From Paralvinella palmiformis (Eukaryota > Annelida > Polychaeta > Terebellida > Alvinellidae), in assembly GCA_025642065.1 (NCBI GenBank), contig JAODUP010000018.1:570001-634000 (forward strand): DNA of 64,000 nt, written 5' to 3'. Under the pieces are notes generated by a model. The model did no database searches. It was not told the DNA's origin and saw only the letters and a program-made list of their open reading frames with translations. Position 1 is the stretch's first letter. Every line of letters begins with the position of its first letter. Below, piece after piece: positions 10,901-21,229 of this stretch. The position numbers and the translations under genes are program-made.

Positions 10901-13900
10901 CTCGCCAAAACAGAAACTAAGATGTACACAGAATTCAAGGTGACATTCCCAGGTACAGGAGAATACGGATTGAACGTATTTGCCAGAACATCGGGAGAAA
11001 CGAGGCTGTATCCGGTGTTCTCTTATCTAATAGATCACCGGACTAAAGAACCCGACCAGGACCGCAAGATGACGGCTAACGTTGTTTACATCGTTGGTAC
11101 ACAAGTGAACATCGTCTATCCTTCGACCAAAGCGGAGTATGTCCTGTACAACTTCGACAGATGTTTCTACCGTTCGGATCCCGGCGACAGCGTCGATTCC
11201 TCGTTGACCGTGACCCATTCCGGAATGGGACTGAACTTTCTCTTGAACGTTCTGGAGAACGAGTCGTACAGGTTGGACGTTTATGAAGAGTGCTTTCCCG
11301 AATCGGGATCCGTCCAGCTGAAGGCCGTCCACCGTTTGGTGCCCCTCGAGTACGACAAATACGACGAAGCAGCCGTAGTCGAGAAACAGAAAAAGGCCAG
11401 AGAACTCGAAGCAGCGAGACGGGTTCGTAGAGAATATTGTCAAAACTGTCGTGTTGTTTTACCGTCCGCCATTGGTCGCCTTTGCTATGACGTCAGATCT
11501 GAATGAAATCTGCGCCATGTGCGTTTATTTATATATTGTGTTTATTCCGTGCAAAACAAAATGACGCACCTCTTTGTCTTCACTCCCCCCCCCCCCTCCA
11601 GAAAGACGTTTTTACGGCAAAGACTGCTCTACAGGAACCACCGAAAGGTAAAAAGTTATTACTTGTTTATAGTGAATGGGTGAGTGAGTGAGTGAGCCGT
11701 GAGTTAGTGCTTAGCCTCGACGCTGGTGATACATGACAGGATATATGGCGGAGAAGCGGCTCCCTAGAATAAGATCTCACAACCACAGGTATGATTGGGA
11801 TTCGAACCCATGGCCTAGAGATTTACATCCTTATCAAACTGTCCTTATGTGACTTGTTAAAAGAGAAGGCAACCTAAATGTTGTTGAGACGGTTGTGACT
11901 TGTTAATAGAGAGGATGATCTAAATGTTGTTGAGACGGTTGTGACTTGTTAATAGAGAGGATGATCTAAATGTTGTTGAGACGGTTGTGACTTGTTAATA
12001 GAGAGGATGATCTAAATGTTGTTGAGACGGTTGTGACTTGTTAATAGAGAGGATGATCTAAATGTTGTTGAGATGGTTGTCGAGCGGCTGATATCAGATC
12101 TCAATCTAGGACGCTGGTCCAACTCAGTTCATCCCGAGTTGAAAGCGTGATTCATCTTTTAGATTGTTTCAAATCCATCTAACCTAAAATCTCCACAAAA
12201 GTGGCCGTAAAATAAAGCATTCATATTTAACGATTCACTCATCTGACTGCTGTTTAAAAACCCGGCAAGTGAGCGATTGAACAATTACCGTAAACACCCG
12301 AAATGCTTCATCCTGGTGATGACGTTGAATATTCATGAACTAGGTCTATATGTATGACCAACGTGACGGATCAGCCTGTAATCAGCTATAAACTGAGTGA
12401 TATTTAATTGTGAGAGAACTGCGATATTTCAGAATTCAACAGAGATGCCATAAGAGCCCGGTTAAAGATGACGTTGGTTATTAATGTATTGAGCTTTACT
12501 GAAGGAGTTCTGGACACTTGTCGTTATTACGACTATACAGATGACGACCTTGTGCCACGCGTAGAACATCAGGCGTTAATACTTAATAAGAAGAGAGGTG
12601 AGTGGGAACCCGAAAAACAATGATCCTGGTCAGATATGTCAGTTCGTTTATTGGTAGCCGTCGTCTTAACGCATGGGCACACTGGGCACTTGCCCGGGCA
12701 CCCTACGAGCATAGGGGCCCCCATACTAATCTATGAATGTTGTGACTTGCTGCCAATAAATAACTACTATTCTATACTAAACTATAAATATGTGTTACTA
12801 TATCAGGAGTGGACATTGGCATTCTCATCTGTGTACGTACGTGTACGGATCTCGACCATTTACATGTTTATTCCTGTGGGTGGTTTTGTAGGTAGGGGCC
12901 CCCGGGCGCCTATAATGCTGTTAAGGTGGCCCTGTGACAGCCGATTGTCAAGCTATATGACCCGGAGAGCTGTTTTCAGGTGGAATGTCGTGTATCGCAA
13001 AATACTGACCAAACATTTATATAATTTATTTTTCTAACTAAAAAACCCAGTATTAGGCTTCCGTACAATAGTCGGGTTACATATCAAGATTAGGCAGTTC
13101 GTGGCCCTAAAATAGGGCATGGAATATTACAACTGTATTATATCTTATATAGGCAGGAGGCCAAAGCCTCATTTTTTTTGTAAATAGCAGACATCCACGT
13201 GGAATCAATCACCCATAAGATGATAAAAATTATGTGGGTGGATGTCATCGTCAATTTTGAGTTTCAAGGTAATTTTCAAGGTCATAAAGGGGACCACGGT
13301 CGAAAATGCCGTTTTCACATCCACCCATATCTTTTGGTCATCCTATGAATGATTGATTCCACATGGATGTCCGCTATCTATTAACAAACGATGCCGTTAA
13401 ACAAAATTCTACAGGATTTTTCCATGTTTGTCTGGTCCACTAATACTACAATGAATAAAGGGTGCCTCCGTGGTCTAGTGGTAGTGTGTTGGACCACAGA
13501 TCACTACCACCCGTGTTCGAATCTCAGCGTGGGCATATCTGACGGTTGTTTCATCTTTGACTTCGCTTCATTACCTTCGGAGATCGCTCGACCCATTTAT
13601 CCTACCATGTGCACAAAAGTGGCCGTAAAACATCAATCATCGTCTATTATGTATAAGATACATGTAGACGATTGATAACTACACGCAGCAACCCATTTAA
13701 TTCAGCTTTTAGCACGTTCCTTCCCGTTCCATTTCCTACAGAACTCGGAATAAGAATCCGGCAAGCAGTTACGACCGGCCTGGTCCTTCCCCTGGAACGT
13801 ATCCTTGACTCGATCGAAGACAACGACATCGAACAAGAGATGGGCTTTTTGTTGGCCGTGGCCAGAAACATTCTCTTCAGGAAGATGACCGAAAAAATCA

Positions 13901-15870
13901 GAAAGATGGATCAGAGAACGGTGGCCGAAGTGAAGTCGTACAGCGCCCCGCCGCGAGCGGCCCAGGAAGTGATGAAGGCATCTCTGTTGTTGATGGGACA
14001 CAAAACATCGGAGATTGAGGTACGTCCCGACCGCACAATACACCGATACACTCGCCGTAAACGGACTCGAAAACGGGTTTTCTTCTTGTTGTTGTCGCCG
14101 TCGTCGTTCTCGATGATCCTGGGCCGCGTTAAAAGATCCATATTAGGGTACAGTAGTTCGTGACGAAAATCAGACTTTCGGTTCATTTATAATTCCATTC
14201 GAACGTTCCAGGAATGGTCGAGCATACGGAGTCTTATCGGTGACACGCAAAAGATGAAGCAGCGACTGAAAGATGTCGACATAGAAGCGCTCGATTATAG
14301 GACAGTGAAGAAGGCGGCACGTTTGATGGCATCTCTCACCCATAACGAAGTCCGACATACCAGCGACGTTGTAGATTCGTTCTATTCGTGGGTAAGTTGG
14401 CTTGTAGCGGCCGGGTTCGCCGATGGATGAATTAAAGCGATTCTTTCCATGTTATCATCGGGCGCCTCCGTAGTCTAGTCGGTAGCGCGTTGGACCACAG
14501 ATCACTAGCACCCGAGTTCGAATCTCGGCGTGAACATATCTGAAGGTTGTTTCATATTTGACTTCGCTTCATTAAAACTTAGGAGGTGGCTCGGCCCATT
14601 TAGCCTACCGTGTGTACAAAAGTGGCCGTAAAACAGCAACCATCATCATCATCATCATCATCATCCAAGTTTTCATCGTACCCCGAAATATAGAGTTCCG
14701 TAATAAAAATGCGGATAGCACTAATTTTGGACATTTTATCAAAACGGTGATTTTATTGAACACTGAAGACATTATGCCGTACGTATATTGTAATCGCGTA
14801 TAGGCAGATTGATCGATCGAATGATATCTATGATCATGAAACAGGGATAGCACACGAAAGTGCGAACCCTTATTTCAGGCGTGGTCCCTTTTTATTAAAT
14901 AGCTGTTCATATCTCCCCCCCCCCACCATTCACAGATGAACAGTACGGAAAGATGGAGCCGAAATACTCCGATGGTGGTCATTGCCAGAGTGTATTATGT
15001 CGTCAAAGGATCTTTAATATTACCTCCCCCCCCCTTTTTATTAATTCGGTGGAGACGGCAGTGTCGTTTAAAGTGGTCAGCCAACAACGATGTTGTGAGC
15101 CGAGAAATTAATCCCTGGAAAAGTTTCGACCTTTTGACGGAATCGAACCTGTGATCCATGGGGTTTAGACCAAATCCACGCTTTAGTTTAACACAAAGTC
15201 CTTAGACAACCGGAGCAGGAGTCCGGTACCGTATATATTATTCAGTTCTGTCTGTCTTCACCCTCAAGCCTCAGGGGTAGAATTATGTACTGACGTCATC
15301 AACACGTGTGTGGAGGTTTTGCTCGGTTATGTGTATAACGCCACCTCTGTCTCTCTCTCCCTCTCTCTCTCTGCGTGCGAACACTGAGCATGCGTGCATA
15401 TTATGCTGTTTAATTAATTAGCCAATTGTTGACTAGTTACACGTGTTAACACAAATTTATTACGACGTTTTTACCCACAAACACACATAATTTATGTATA
15501 ACTTGCAAGATGTAAGCAACAGAGAAACAAATAAGGTCAGTGAAAATCAGTGTTTAGAAAGGTCTTAAATGGAAAAAATCGCTTCAACGTTTGTGCGCTA
15601 ACTCAGTAACTGTATGTATAGTGAATGACTCATTTACGTCAGCGTGCACAGACCGACAGAGTTGTGTGTATGTCTGCGGAAGCTAACTTTATTTAATCAT
15701 CTGGATTTCGTTGTAATTATGACAATGTAACATCCGCCTTTCACTTCCAGAGCCAGAATCTGATAAAACTGAAGAAAACCAGAAAGCCCAGTCTCATGGA
15801 TAGTAGTGAAGAAAACAGCAGCAACTCTCTGAAGACGGAGAGTACTGATTCAAAGTCTAAGACGCAATAA
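6734..15870 (+). CDS. KY/hillarin-like transglutaminase-like pseudoenzyme with a dynein-stalk-like C-terminus
   Basis: Eight exons: 6734-6898, 7091-7329, 8043-8912, 10449-11422, 11602-11647, 13742-14019, 14212-14391, 15751-15870. All have GT-AG borders and compatible phases, giving about 956 residues if one extra base at 10831 is skipped. The start ATG (AACCATGG context) gives MGCCTSCS, a myristoylation/palmitoylation-type N-terminus. Residues about 70-190 are a transglutaminase-like domain. The catalytic Cys position is Ser125 and the His position is Ala166; only Asp181 of the triad is kept. WNAVYVDGDWRLVD and the later IGWGPG are hallmarks of the KY/hillarin family, and several beta-sandwich repeats ending in YLI follow to about residue 660. 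A charged helix runs to about 749. Residues 765-930 resemble the dynein heavy-chain stalk (EVKSYxxPP at 827-835, Trp859, SFYSW at 913-917). Known KY proteins act in the cytoskeleton; enzymatic activity is unlikely here. The junction of exons 4 and 5 uses a weak donor and is the least certain. Confidence 0.82.
6826..6837 (-). promoter_or_regulatory. YY1-type motif inside the first coding exon
   Basis: GCCGCCATCTTG matches the YY1 consensus (AANATGGCGGC on the other strand), about 95 bases after the start codon. YY1 sites often lie just downstream of transcription starts in animals. Here it also encodes protein, so the match may be chance. Confidence 0.35.
6993..7046. repeat. (TA)n in KY-like intron 1
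   Basis: About 27 TA units close upstream of the exon 2 acceptor at 7090. Confidence 0.95.
7688..7833 (+). mobile_element. SINE family 2 copy
   Basis: It has a degenerate tRNA-like box B (GGTTCGAG), then GTGTCCCAGGTGTGACTATA, and ends in (ACTC)n. The same order is found inverted at 11684-11822. It lies in intron 2 of the KY-like gene. Confidence 0.6.
7943..7988. repeat. (TA)n in KY-like intron 2
   Basis: TA run ending about 50 bases before the exon 3 acceptor. Confidence 0.95.
9230..9340 (+). mobile_element. Degenerate SINE family 2-like fragment with (ACTC)n tail
   Basis: Only the CACTCACTCAACTC-type tail and a short upstream part resemble the family 2 copies. No tRNA head can be recognised. 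Confidence 0.35.
9582..9687. repeat. 38-bp tandem repeat
   Basis: Nearly three copies of a 38-bp unit built from CAACACCCACAATAC and ACCAACAATATAC, starting at 9582, 9620 and 9658. It lies in intron 3 of the KY-like gene, just downstream of the minus-strand BED-finger remnant. Confidence 0.9.
9696..10025 (-). pseudogene. BED-type zinc-finger transposase remnant (hAT-like N-terminus)
   Basis: A 109-residue frame starts with MEPRTKKRKQYARTYQSSW and continues with CTVC, GVYDVREL and two later His residues. This is the lysine-rich start, aromatic residues and CxxC...H pattern of BED zinc fingers in hAT transposases and ZBED-like host proteins. The frame ends before any catalytic region, so it is either a truncated element or a small stand-alone finger. 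It lies antisense in intron 3 of the KY-like gene. Confidence 0.55.
10136..10149 (+). promoter_or_regulatory. CTCF-like motif
   Basis: CCGCTAGGTGGCAG fits the animal CTCF core (CCNNNAGRKGGCR). It lies in intron 3 of the KY-like gene. Occupancy cannot be judged from sequence. Confidence 0.4.
10577..10590 (+). promoter_or_regulatory. CTCF-like motif within exon 4
   Basis: CCGACAGGGGGCAG resembles the CTCF core and is 440 bases from the one at 10136, in the same orientation. It is coding sequence, so conservation could reflect the protein. Confidence 0.3.
10828..10834 (+). other. Apparent frame break in KY-like exon 4
   Basis: The frame reads ...FRFATP then hits TAA at 10831-10833. Skipping the T at 10831 gives ...FATPKSGISLLSH and an open frame to the next donor, so the protein similarity continues uninterrupted. 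No intron of plausible length can remove the base. Confidence 0.85.
11684..11822 (-). mobile_element. SINE family 2 copy
   Basis: Minus-strand box B GGTTCGAATCCC, a body with GGATATATGGCGGAGAAG on the plus strand, and a terminal (ACTC)n. It lies directly after KY-like exon 5, in intron 5. Related copies are at 7688-7833 and 18882-19017. Confidence 0.7.
11849..12078. repeat. 46-bp minisatellite, five copies
   Basis: Five head-to-tail copies start at 11849, 11895, 11941, 11987 and 12033. The unit contains GTGACTTGTTAATAGAGAGG. Copies 2-4 appear identical, copy 5 differs near its end and copy 1 is diverged, a sign of recent internal expansion. It lies in intron 5 of the KY-like gene. Confidence 0.97.
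12656..12936. mobile_element. hAT-like MITE (copy 1)
   Basis: The left end has CGTCTTAACGCATGGGC and the right end, inverted, has CAGGGCCACCTTAACAGC, with GGGGCCC-rich subterminal parts. The same ends occur at 42809-43063. It has no coding capacity. Family placement is inferred from the CAGGGCC-type ends. Confidence 0.6.
13183..13382. mobile_element. Palindromic MITE (foldback), 200 bp
   Basis: The left arm from AATAGCAGACATCCACGTGG pairs with the right arm, whose inverse reads AATAGATAGCGGACATCC. Pairing extends about 65 bases inward with few mismatches, leaving a loop of about 70 bases. No coding sequence is present. Confidence 0.8.
13460..13643 (+). mobile_element. SINE family 1, full-length copy
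   Basis: Head with box A TGGTCTAGTGG and box B GTTCGAATC, body ending GTGGCCGTAAAACATC. It lies in intron 5, ending about 100 bases before exon 6 of the KY-like gene. Confidence 0.9.
14460..14665 (+). mobile_element. SINE family 1 copy with (ATC)n tail
   Basis: Same head and body as 13460-13643 in the same orientation, ending in about eight ATC units, which shows the family's 3' tail. It lies in intron 7 of the KY-like gene. Confidence 0.9.
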
Positions 15871-15871
15871 A
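15866..15871 (+). terminator. Polyadenylation signal overlapping the KY-like stop codon
   Basis: AATAAA shares bases with the CAA TAA stop. A GT-rich stretch follows within 40 bases. If used, the 3' untranslated region would be only about 20 bases. I saw no better signal within the next 200 bases. Confidence 0.5.
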
Positions 15872-16149
15872 ATATTGAAGAGAATCTGATATGTAAAATG
15901 CTCTGGTTTATTATTCGTCTTTCTTATTGGGTTCTATAGTGCATTTTACAATCACCAGAGGGAGCGGTGGAGTCATTTCCGATCTCGGTTCTTACTGCGT
16001 AGAATGTCAGCTGTTGGAGTTTTTGTTCGAGAATTAATTATAGAGTTCTTGACTTGTTGAAAACTAAATAATTTGTTGGAAACATTTCCACCTATAACAC
16101 ATCAAAAGATATATCAATTAAATCATATGTTAAAACATCTAGCTACCAA
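15871..16149. other. 3' flank of the KY-like gene
   Basis: Nothing recognisable apart from a weak CTCF-like word, CACCAGAGGGAGC, near 15953. Confidence 0.5.
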
Positions 16150-16845
16150 ATAACAATAATAATAATTACAAAACTTACGCCAATATTCTCGAACAGAATC
16201 GAGCTCAGTGGCACATCTAGTACAAGGGTTGGGCAAACTCATAGTCCGGGTACAATGCAAAGTTGATAAAAAAATTATCGGATGGAGTGGAAACTTAGGA
16301 AGGATAAGCGAGTCTGGAAAGGTGTTTTCAAATGGTGATGGGGAAAAAAACTATGCTATTTGATGACTTAACTCCAAAAAGTAGGGATAACAACTAAAAA
16401 AACACGAGTCCCAGTATGAATTTTAACCCTGGGAACAGACAACAAGTGAAAACGAGATGAACGGAACTCTCTGGGCTTGGGTGATAAAGAAAGCATGGAC
16501 AATAGATATGAAGGTTCTCCATAAGAAAGAGTTTGCTAGGCAATAGTGCAGAGTTTGAAAATGAAGCAAAATTGAACAGGGAGCCAGTGAAGAGATTTCA
16601 TAAGTGGGATAGAATGGGAAAACCGAGGAGACCCTGTGACAACACCAGCTAAACAGTTCTGAACACATTGAAGTTTTAGAATATCCTTAGATGCAATGTT
16701 ATAAAGAAGAGAATTGCAGTAATCAAGCCTACCATTAATGAGTGCTGTAGGAATGGTTTTGGCGACTGAAAAAGAAATATAGCGACGAATACGGCGAAGG
16801 TTCAAATATGATAGAACCAGGAGGGACATGTCAGAGCAGAGAAAT
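16150..16845 (-). mobile_element. CR1/L2-type LINE fragment: reverse transcriptase C-terminus and 3' end (copy B)
   Basis: The minus strand encodes HxRRIRRY-like, then RLDYCNSLLY, LQCVQNCLAGVV and LKSLHWLPV, the well-known C-terminal block of CR1/L2-class reverse transcriptases. After the frame decays, the sequence continues into the 3' region shared with 5222-5580 and ends in an (ATT)n-like tail near 16150-16185. It is 5'-truncated and dead. It is inverted relative to copy A, so the KY-like gene lies between inverted copies. Confidence 0.82.
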
Positions 16846-17165
16846 ATCTTTTCTGAAACACTGGCATAAGTTCATAGGTTTGTTAGTCAGCATGATATAA
16901 TGATAGATCAGCTTATAAAGTGATTATATATTTAGTCTTACAAGGAATTTGATTGCAGCCAATTCTAAATGTGAACCTAAATATGTCGTTCACCATTTCT
17001 AGCACTAAGCATTACCATAATATATTCAATGGCGAATAAACATTTTTTAATGAATTGTGCTTGAAATGAAATGTTCCTTTACAGTTTGCTTTCTGCACAT
17101 ATGTATAAGATAATGAGACCAAGGAACACCTGAACAAATGTAGTGAAGAATGAAAACACCTTTGA
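16846..17165. other. Intergenic sequence
   Basis: AT-rich DNA with no recognisable gene or repeat. Confidence 0.5.
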
Positions 17166-17252
17166 GATTTTGGTCTGCCGAGAACGGCAATCGAAGCCGG
17201 GACCCATTGATCTCTGGTCTAGCATGCTACCACTGGGCCACAAGTACCCCAC
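17166..17252 (-). mobile_element. Diverged tRNA-like SINE head
   Basis: The minus strand has box A-like TGGCCCAGTGGT and box B-like CTTCGATTGCC at the right spacing, with GACCAGAGATCA similar to family 1 heads. No body follows, and it does not fold as an intact tRNA gene by eye. Confidence 0.5.
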
Positions 17253-17916
17253 ACGATGAATCATGCAGTAAGACCAGAATAAAGGAGATGTAGTTAGAAC
17301 TATTTTTAACATGTTCATATCTTCAATGATTGTAATTCATAACCGGTTTGTTTTCAGAAATTATACAAAATTTCATCAAGAGTTTTTCACAATCATTTAG
17401 CACACAGGACATTTGAACAACCCTTAACGTCTAGTGCATCACAACACACAGTTTTTAATTTACGGATCAAACGACGCATCATCTCTGCATTGTCACCTTT
17501 ACATGATAATTGGGACATTACACCAACCAAGAAAAAAATTCAAAACGTATTTTCAGAATTGTTAAATAAATACCTTATTAATATGATATACACTTCTAAC
17601 GTTACAATACATAAACCAGCACAGATCAAGTCAAAGGTGAAAACGATAACAAAACAATGTCAGGTCATAGTTCATTGCATATATAGAAAGTGGCGACTTC
17701 TATTCTATTCATAAATACATGTACATGATTTTTGAATACTGGCATTCAATGACATGTTTACTTTGACTTATGACTTACCATATTAATTTATAATGTACTC
17801 GTCAAGACATATGTTTGTAATCACTCACAAAATTGGTATCATCCATTGGTGTTACCCTACTCGACCTAATCAAGATATATATAGCTACCTACAAATATAA
17901 CTCCATTTGAAAACAG

Positions 17917-17969
<53 letters not shown>
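17917..17969. repeat. (GT)n-(AT)n compound microsatellite
   Basis: GT units pass directly into AT units. Confidence 0.95.
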
Positions 17970-18881
17970 AGAAAAATAACACTGCACTAAAAATCTGAAA
18001 GCTGTGTGGTTGAATCTGGCTAATAGTTGTGTTTGTTGGATGTACTTCTCTAGAAAGCAGCCCCTCACCAATATGTCCGAGGTGTGACCATCATGTAACA
18101 AACAGACGATCAATAATGACAAACTTAATGAAAGATAACACTATAACACTGATATAGTTCTGCTTTCTTTATCAATCATCATCAGCTTGTGGTAAAATGC
18201 AATACATGTAATGTGCATTTTAGACACACACACACAGTACAAGTTCTCTTTAACTAAATACTTTTTTTTAATAAATGATTGATTCAATATTTCATAGTAA
18301 ATTACATTAAAGTCTCACTACAGGGAATGCGAAACATTGTGGATACGATGACAGTTTGTGACAATGGAAAGGTTTCCTAAAATAGATAATAACGTAACAA
18401 TGGGAATACTGATAATAAATGTTGCTGTTGAGTCATGTTGTTTAGCCTCCACACTGGTCCATAGGAAATATTATTTTCAGGAACATTTTCAGGAAATATT
18501 TTACAAGATATAAAGATACTAAATCAAGATACGGTATGTGCAAAAAAGCACATCATATTTATTCAATGTATGATCGATTATTGACATTTTTAGGGTACAG
18601 CTTCCTCCTCCCTAGCTATTTGATCCACCCACTTTTATTTAAATTTTAAATAACATGGGATATCAACACTATGTACTGTACAAGTACTCTTTTTCTTCTA
18701 CAATCGAAATTTCTTCTACATGCATAATATTTATTCATCGGCTATTTTATTCTAAATGGATTTTTTCATAGGCAATTTTTTTTCCAGGACATTTCCTGAT
18801 TTTGCAAAATTCAAGGATATTTCCAGGACCTGGAAAATGAATTTGTTATTTTCTAGGTTTTCCAGGGCGTGTGGGAACCCC

Positions 18882-19017
18882 GTTGTCACAACTGGGATAT
18901 ATGACCGAAGGGCGACTGTCTAGGGAAAATCTCACTAACACAGGTGGATATCACATTTAAACCTACAACCTGGAAGTTTTCAGTCGAATGCTCTAAGCAC
19001 TTCCCCACTGATGATAA
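18882..19017 (-). mobile_element. SINE family 2 copy, diverged
   Basis: It shares the ACTGGGATATATGACCGAAG / AAATCTCACTAACACAGGT layout with the copy at 11684-11822. A GTTTAGCCTCCACACTGG piece at about 18440-18463 looks like its displaced 3' part, so other DNA may have inserted at about 18465-18880. Confidence 0.5.
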
Positions 19018-20992
19018 CAAAATGCAACATACGGTATATATATATCATGTCTCTACTTAAAGGGAATGCTTACTTCCGGTGAGGTTATGCTGACTCATAA
19101 TAAATAAAAAATACGGCACAGATTTGTAAATTGTAATGCACATTATTGCAGCACAGTTTCTAGGTGGCACATTCACCACACAGGTTTTTCCCCCTATGAA
19201 CTGTTCTAGTTGAATAACACGTAAATATCATTCAAATGAATCAACTCCGAATAAAATTACCTTAACTGGGAATTTCAGTTAGGCTAAAATAATGTAAACT
19301 GCACACCTGTGAACGTGGCAGGTGATTTTCACACACACACACACACCACTTACCATTCAACAATGAATACCAGTAACTGTACAGTAAATAAATAACTCAA
19401 AACTATTGTAATCCAAATAAATATATTTAAATATTGAGGATGAAGAATGTGTATCCAATTTATATATATATATATATATATCAGATCATTTATAACAAAC
19501 CAGTTCAGCCATACTTAGTATTACGTACATGTTCATTCATTGACTAATATCACAATTCTGCATATATATCTGCACATCTTTTATTACTATAGCAGATGCT
19601 TATGTATTTGAATGCCCGAATATTTCCAGTCACAATTATGAACTAAATCAACAATTATTAAATAGAATAATTTAAACTTATTTTGTAACTTGTAATTAAG
19701 ATAATCTATCCATTGTCACAAGAATATGTTGTGTGTGTGTGTAAATGTTTGTGTGTGTGGTGTATGTAATGCATGTTCATATATAATTCACACAACACAC
19801 AATACACTTCAGACAAAAACTTCCATTTCTGTTTTATTTTCATAACAACCTCTTGTGTTTGTTAGTCACAACTATCATCAGTAGGGCACCATGCCAAAAT
19901 CAACAGAAGACGTATGCAAAACAAATCTTATAACATCATAAACCATGTTCATACTTCTCAGTAATTATAAAACCAATCCTAGAATCTATGGATAACCTTC
20001 ATGCCTGTTTCCACACAGTAAACAACGAGACAGAGTATATTCTGTGCCAGGCAGTAAGTAGATAGGGTAATTGTTATTTCAGTTATAAGACAAAACTCAA
20101 ATAGACAAAATTCCAAACTTTTATTTAATACCTCAATGCTGCATAGAATATTTTAATGTATCACAGAATTCCCCATGTTCCTTTTAAATATGTGTTGAAA
20201 GCCAAGATAAACATAGTGATGCATTTAATTTATTTTAATCCAATGTCACTCGACAGATAATATTATATTTTCCAGTATTAACGTTTTGTATATTTCATCT
20301 TAACTTTCAACCTAATTTCTAGATATGGCATTTGTAACAGCCTGTATCAGGTTTATAGAAATTTAAATAAATTTCTGTACACATCTGATCTTCCTTACTA
20401 ACAACAAATTATTCAGTCCATTATCATGAAATAAGTACAAATGTAACAGTGAAAATAACTACCCATATTACAATATTTTACTTTTCTTCAAAACTTCAAG
20501 TAGCGTACCAGAAGTTTTGCTTCTTTTCAAATAAACTCAACCTATCAATCAGATAGTCTACGTCAAGCTTATGTATTTATAAGCTGGTCACTGATGTGTG
20601 TGTGTGTGTTATGTGCATTTGGTGTTCGATTTCTGTATGTCAAGTAAGCCTCGGAGAGCTGAGTCTGTATGAATTCTATGAATGGCCAAGATGATGAGAT
20701 GTCAACCAAAAAGCTATTCGATTGACGGCATTTGCTTCTAGGTCTTACACAACCGGAATGACTTCACACAACAACACATCTGTTTACTTCCAGGAATGTG
20801 CTCATTGTATATATCACAGTGTCTCACTTAAAACACAACATTTACACATCCATTAATACACTGAAGGTGAAGTGTTTACCAAGTGAAGTGTACACAAGAC
20901 ATGGCCACATCCCAAATGTATAAACAGTCAGTGGGTGCCCAAACTAAACACTGCTAATCCGAATCAGTACTACGTGCAGGAAATATGCATTC

Positions 20993-21023
<31 letters not shown>

Positions 21024-21229
21024 CAGTAGTCTACCATCTACATAATATCTGTCATTCAAAAACCACACCATGTTAGAAGTGATCTGATTACAATAGCTCA
21101 TAGTATTTTGATCTGGTTCCCAAAATAACATAATACTGGCAGTACAAAGTCTCTAAATGTGTGTGTGTTCATCCATATTTGCAGACGGTTCTGGGGGGTG
21201 TCGGTATGGATGGATATGTGTAAAATTCA
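19018..21229. other. 3' flank of CFAP20DC
   Basis: AT-rich, with short CA and TA runs (for example TA at 20993-21019). Part of it is probably CFAP20DC 3' untranslated sequence: a minus-strand AATAAA lies at 20120-20125. No other gene is seen. Confidence 0.5.
20120..20125 (-). terminator. Candidate CFAP20DC polyadenylation signal
   Basis: AATAAA on the minus strand, about 1.1 kb after the stop. Other hexamers exist further on, so the choice is uncertain. Confidence 0.3.

Noticed and set aside
10784..11506. Separate gene starting at an internal ATG downstream of the frame break
   Set aside because: The sequence continues the KY beta-sandwich from the previous frame at the exact point expected, and no promoter or acceptor precedes it.
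11849..12078. CRISPR-like array
   Set aside because: Units are contiguous 46-bp tandem repeats without spacers, in an animal intron.
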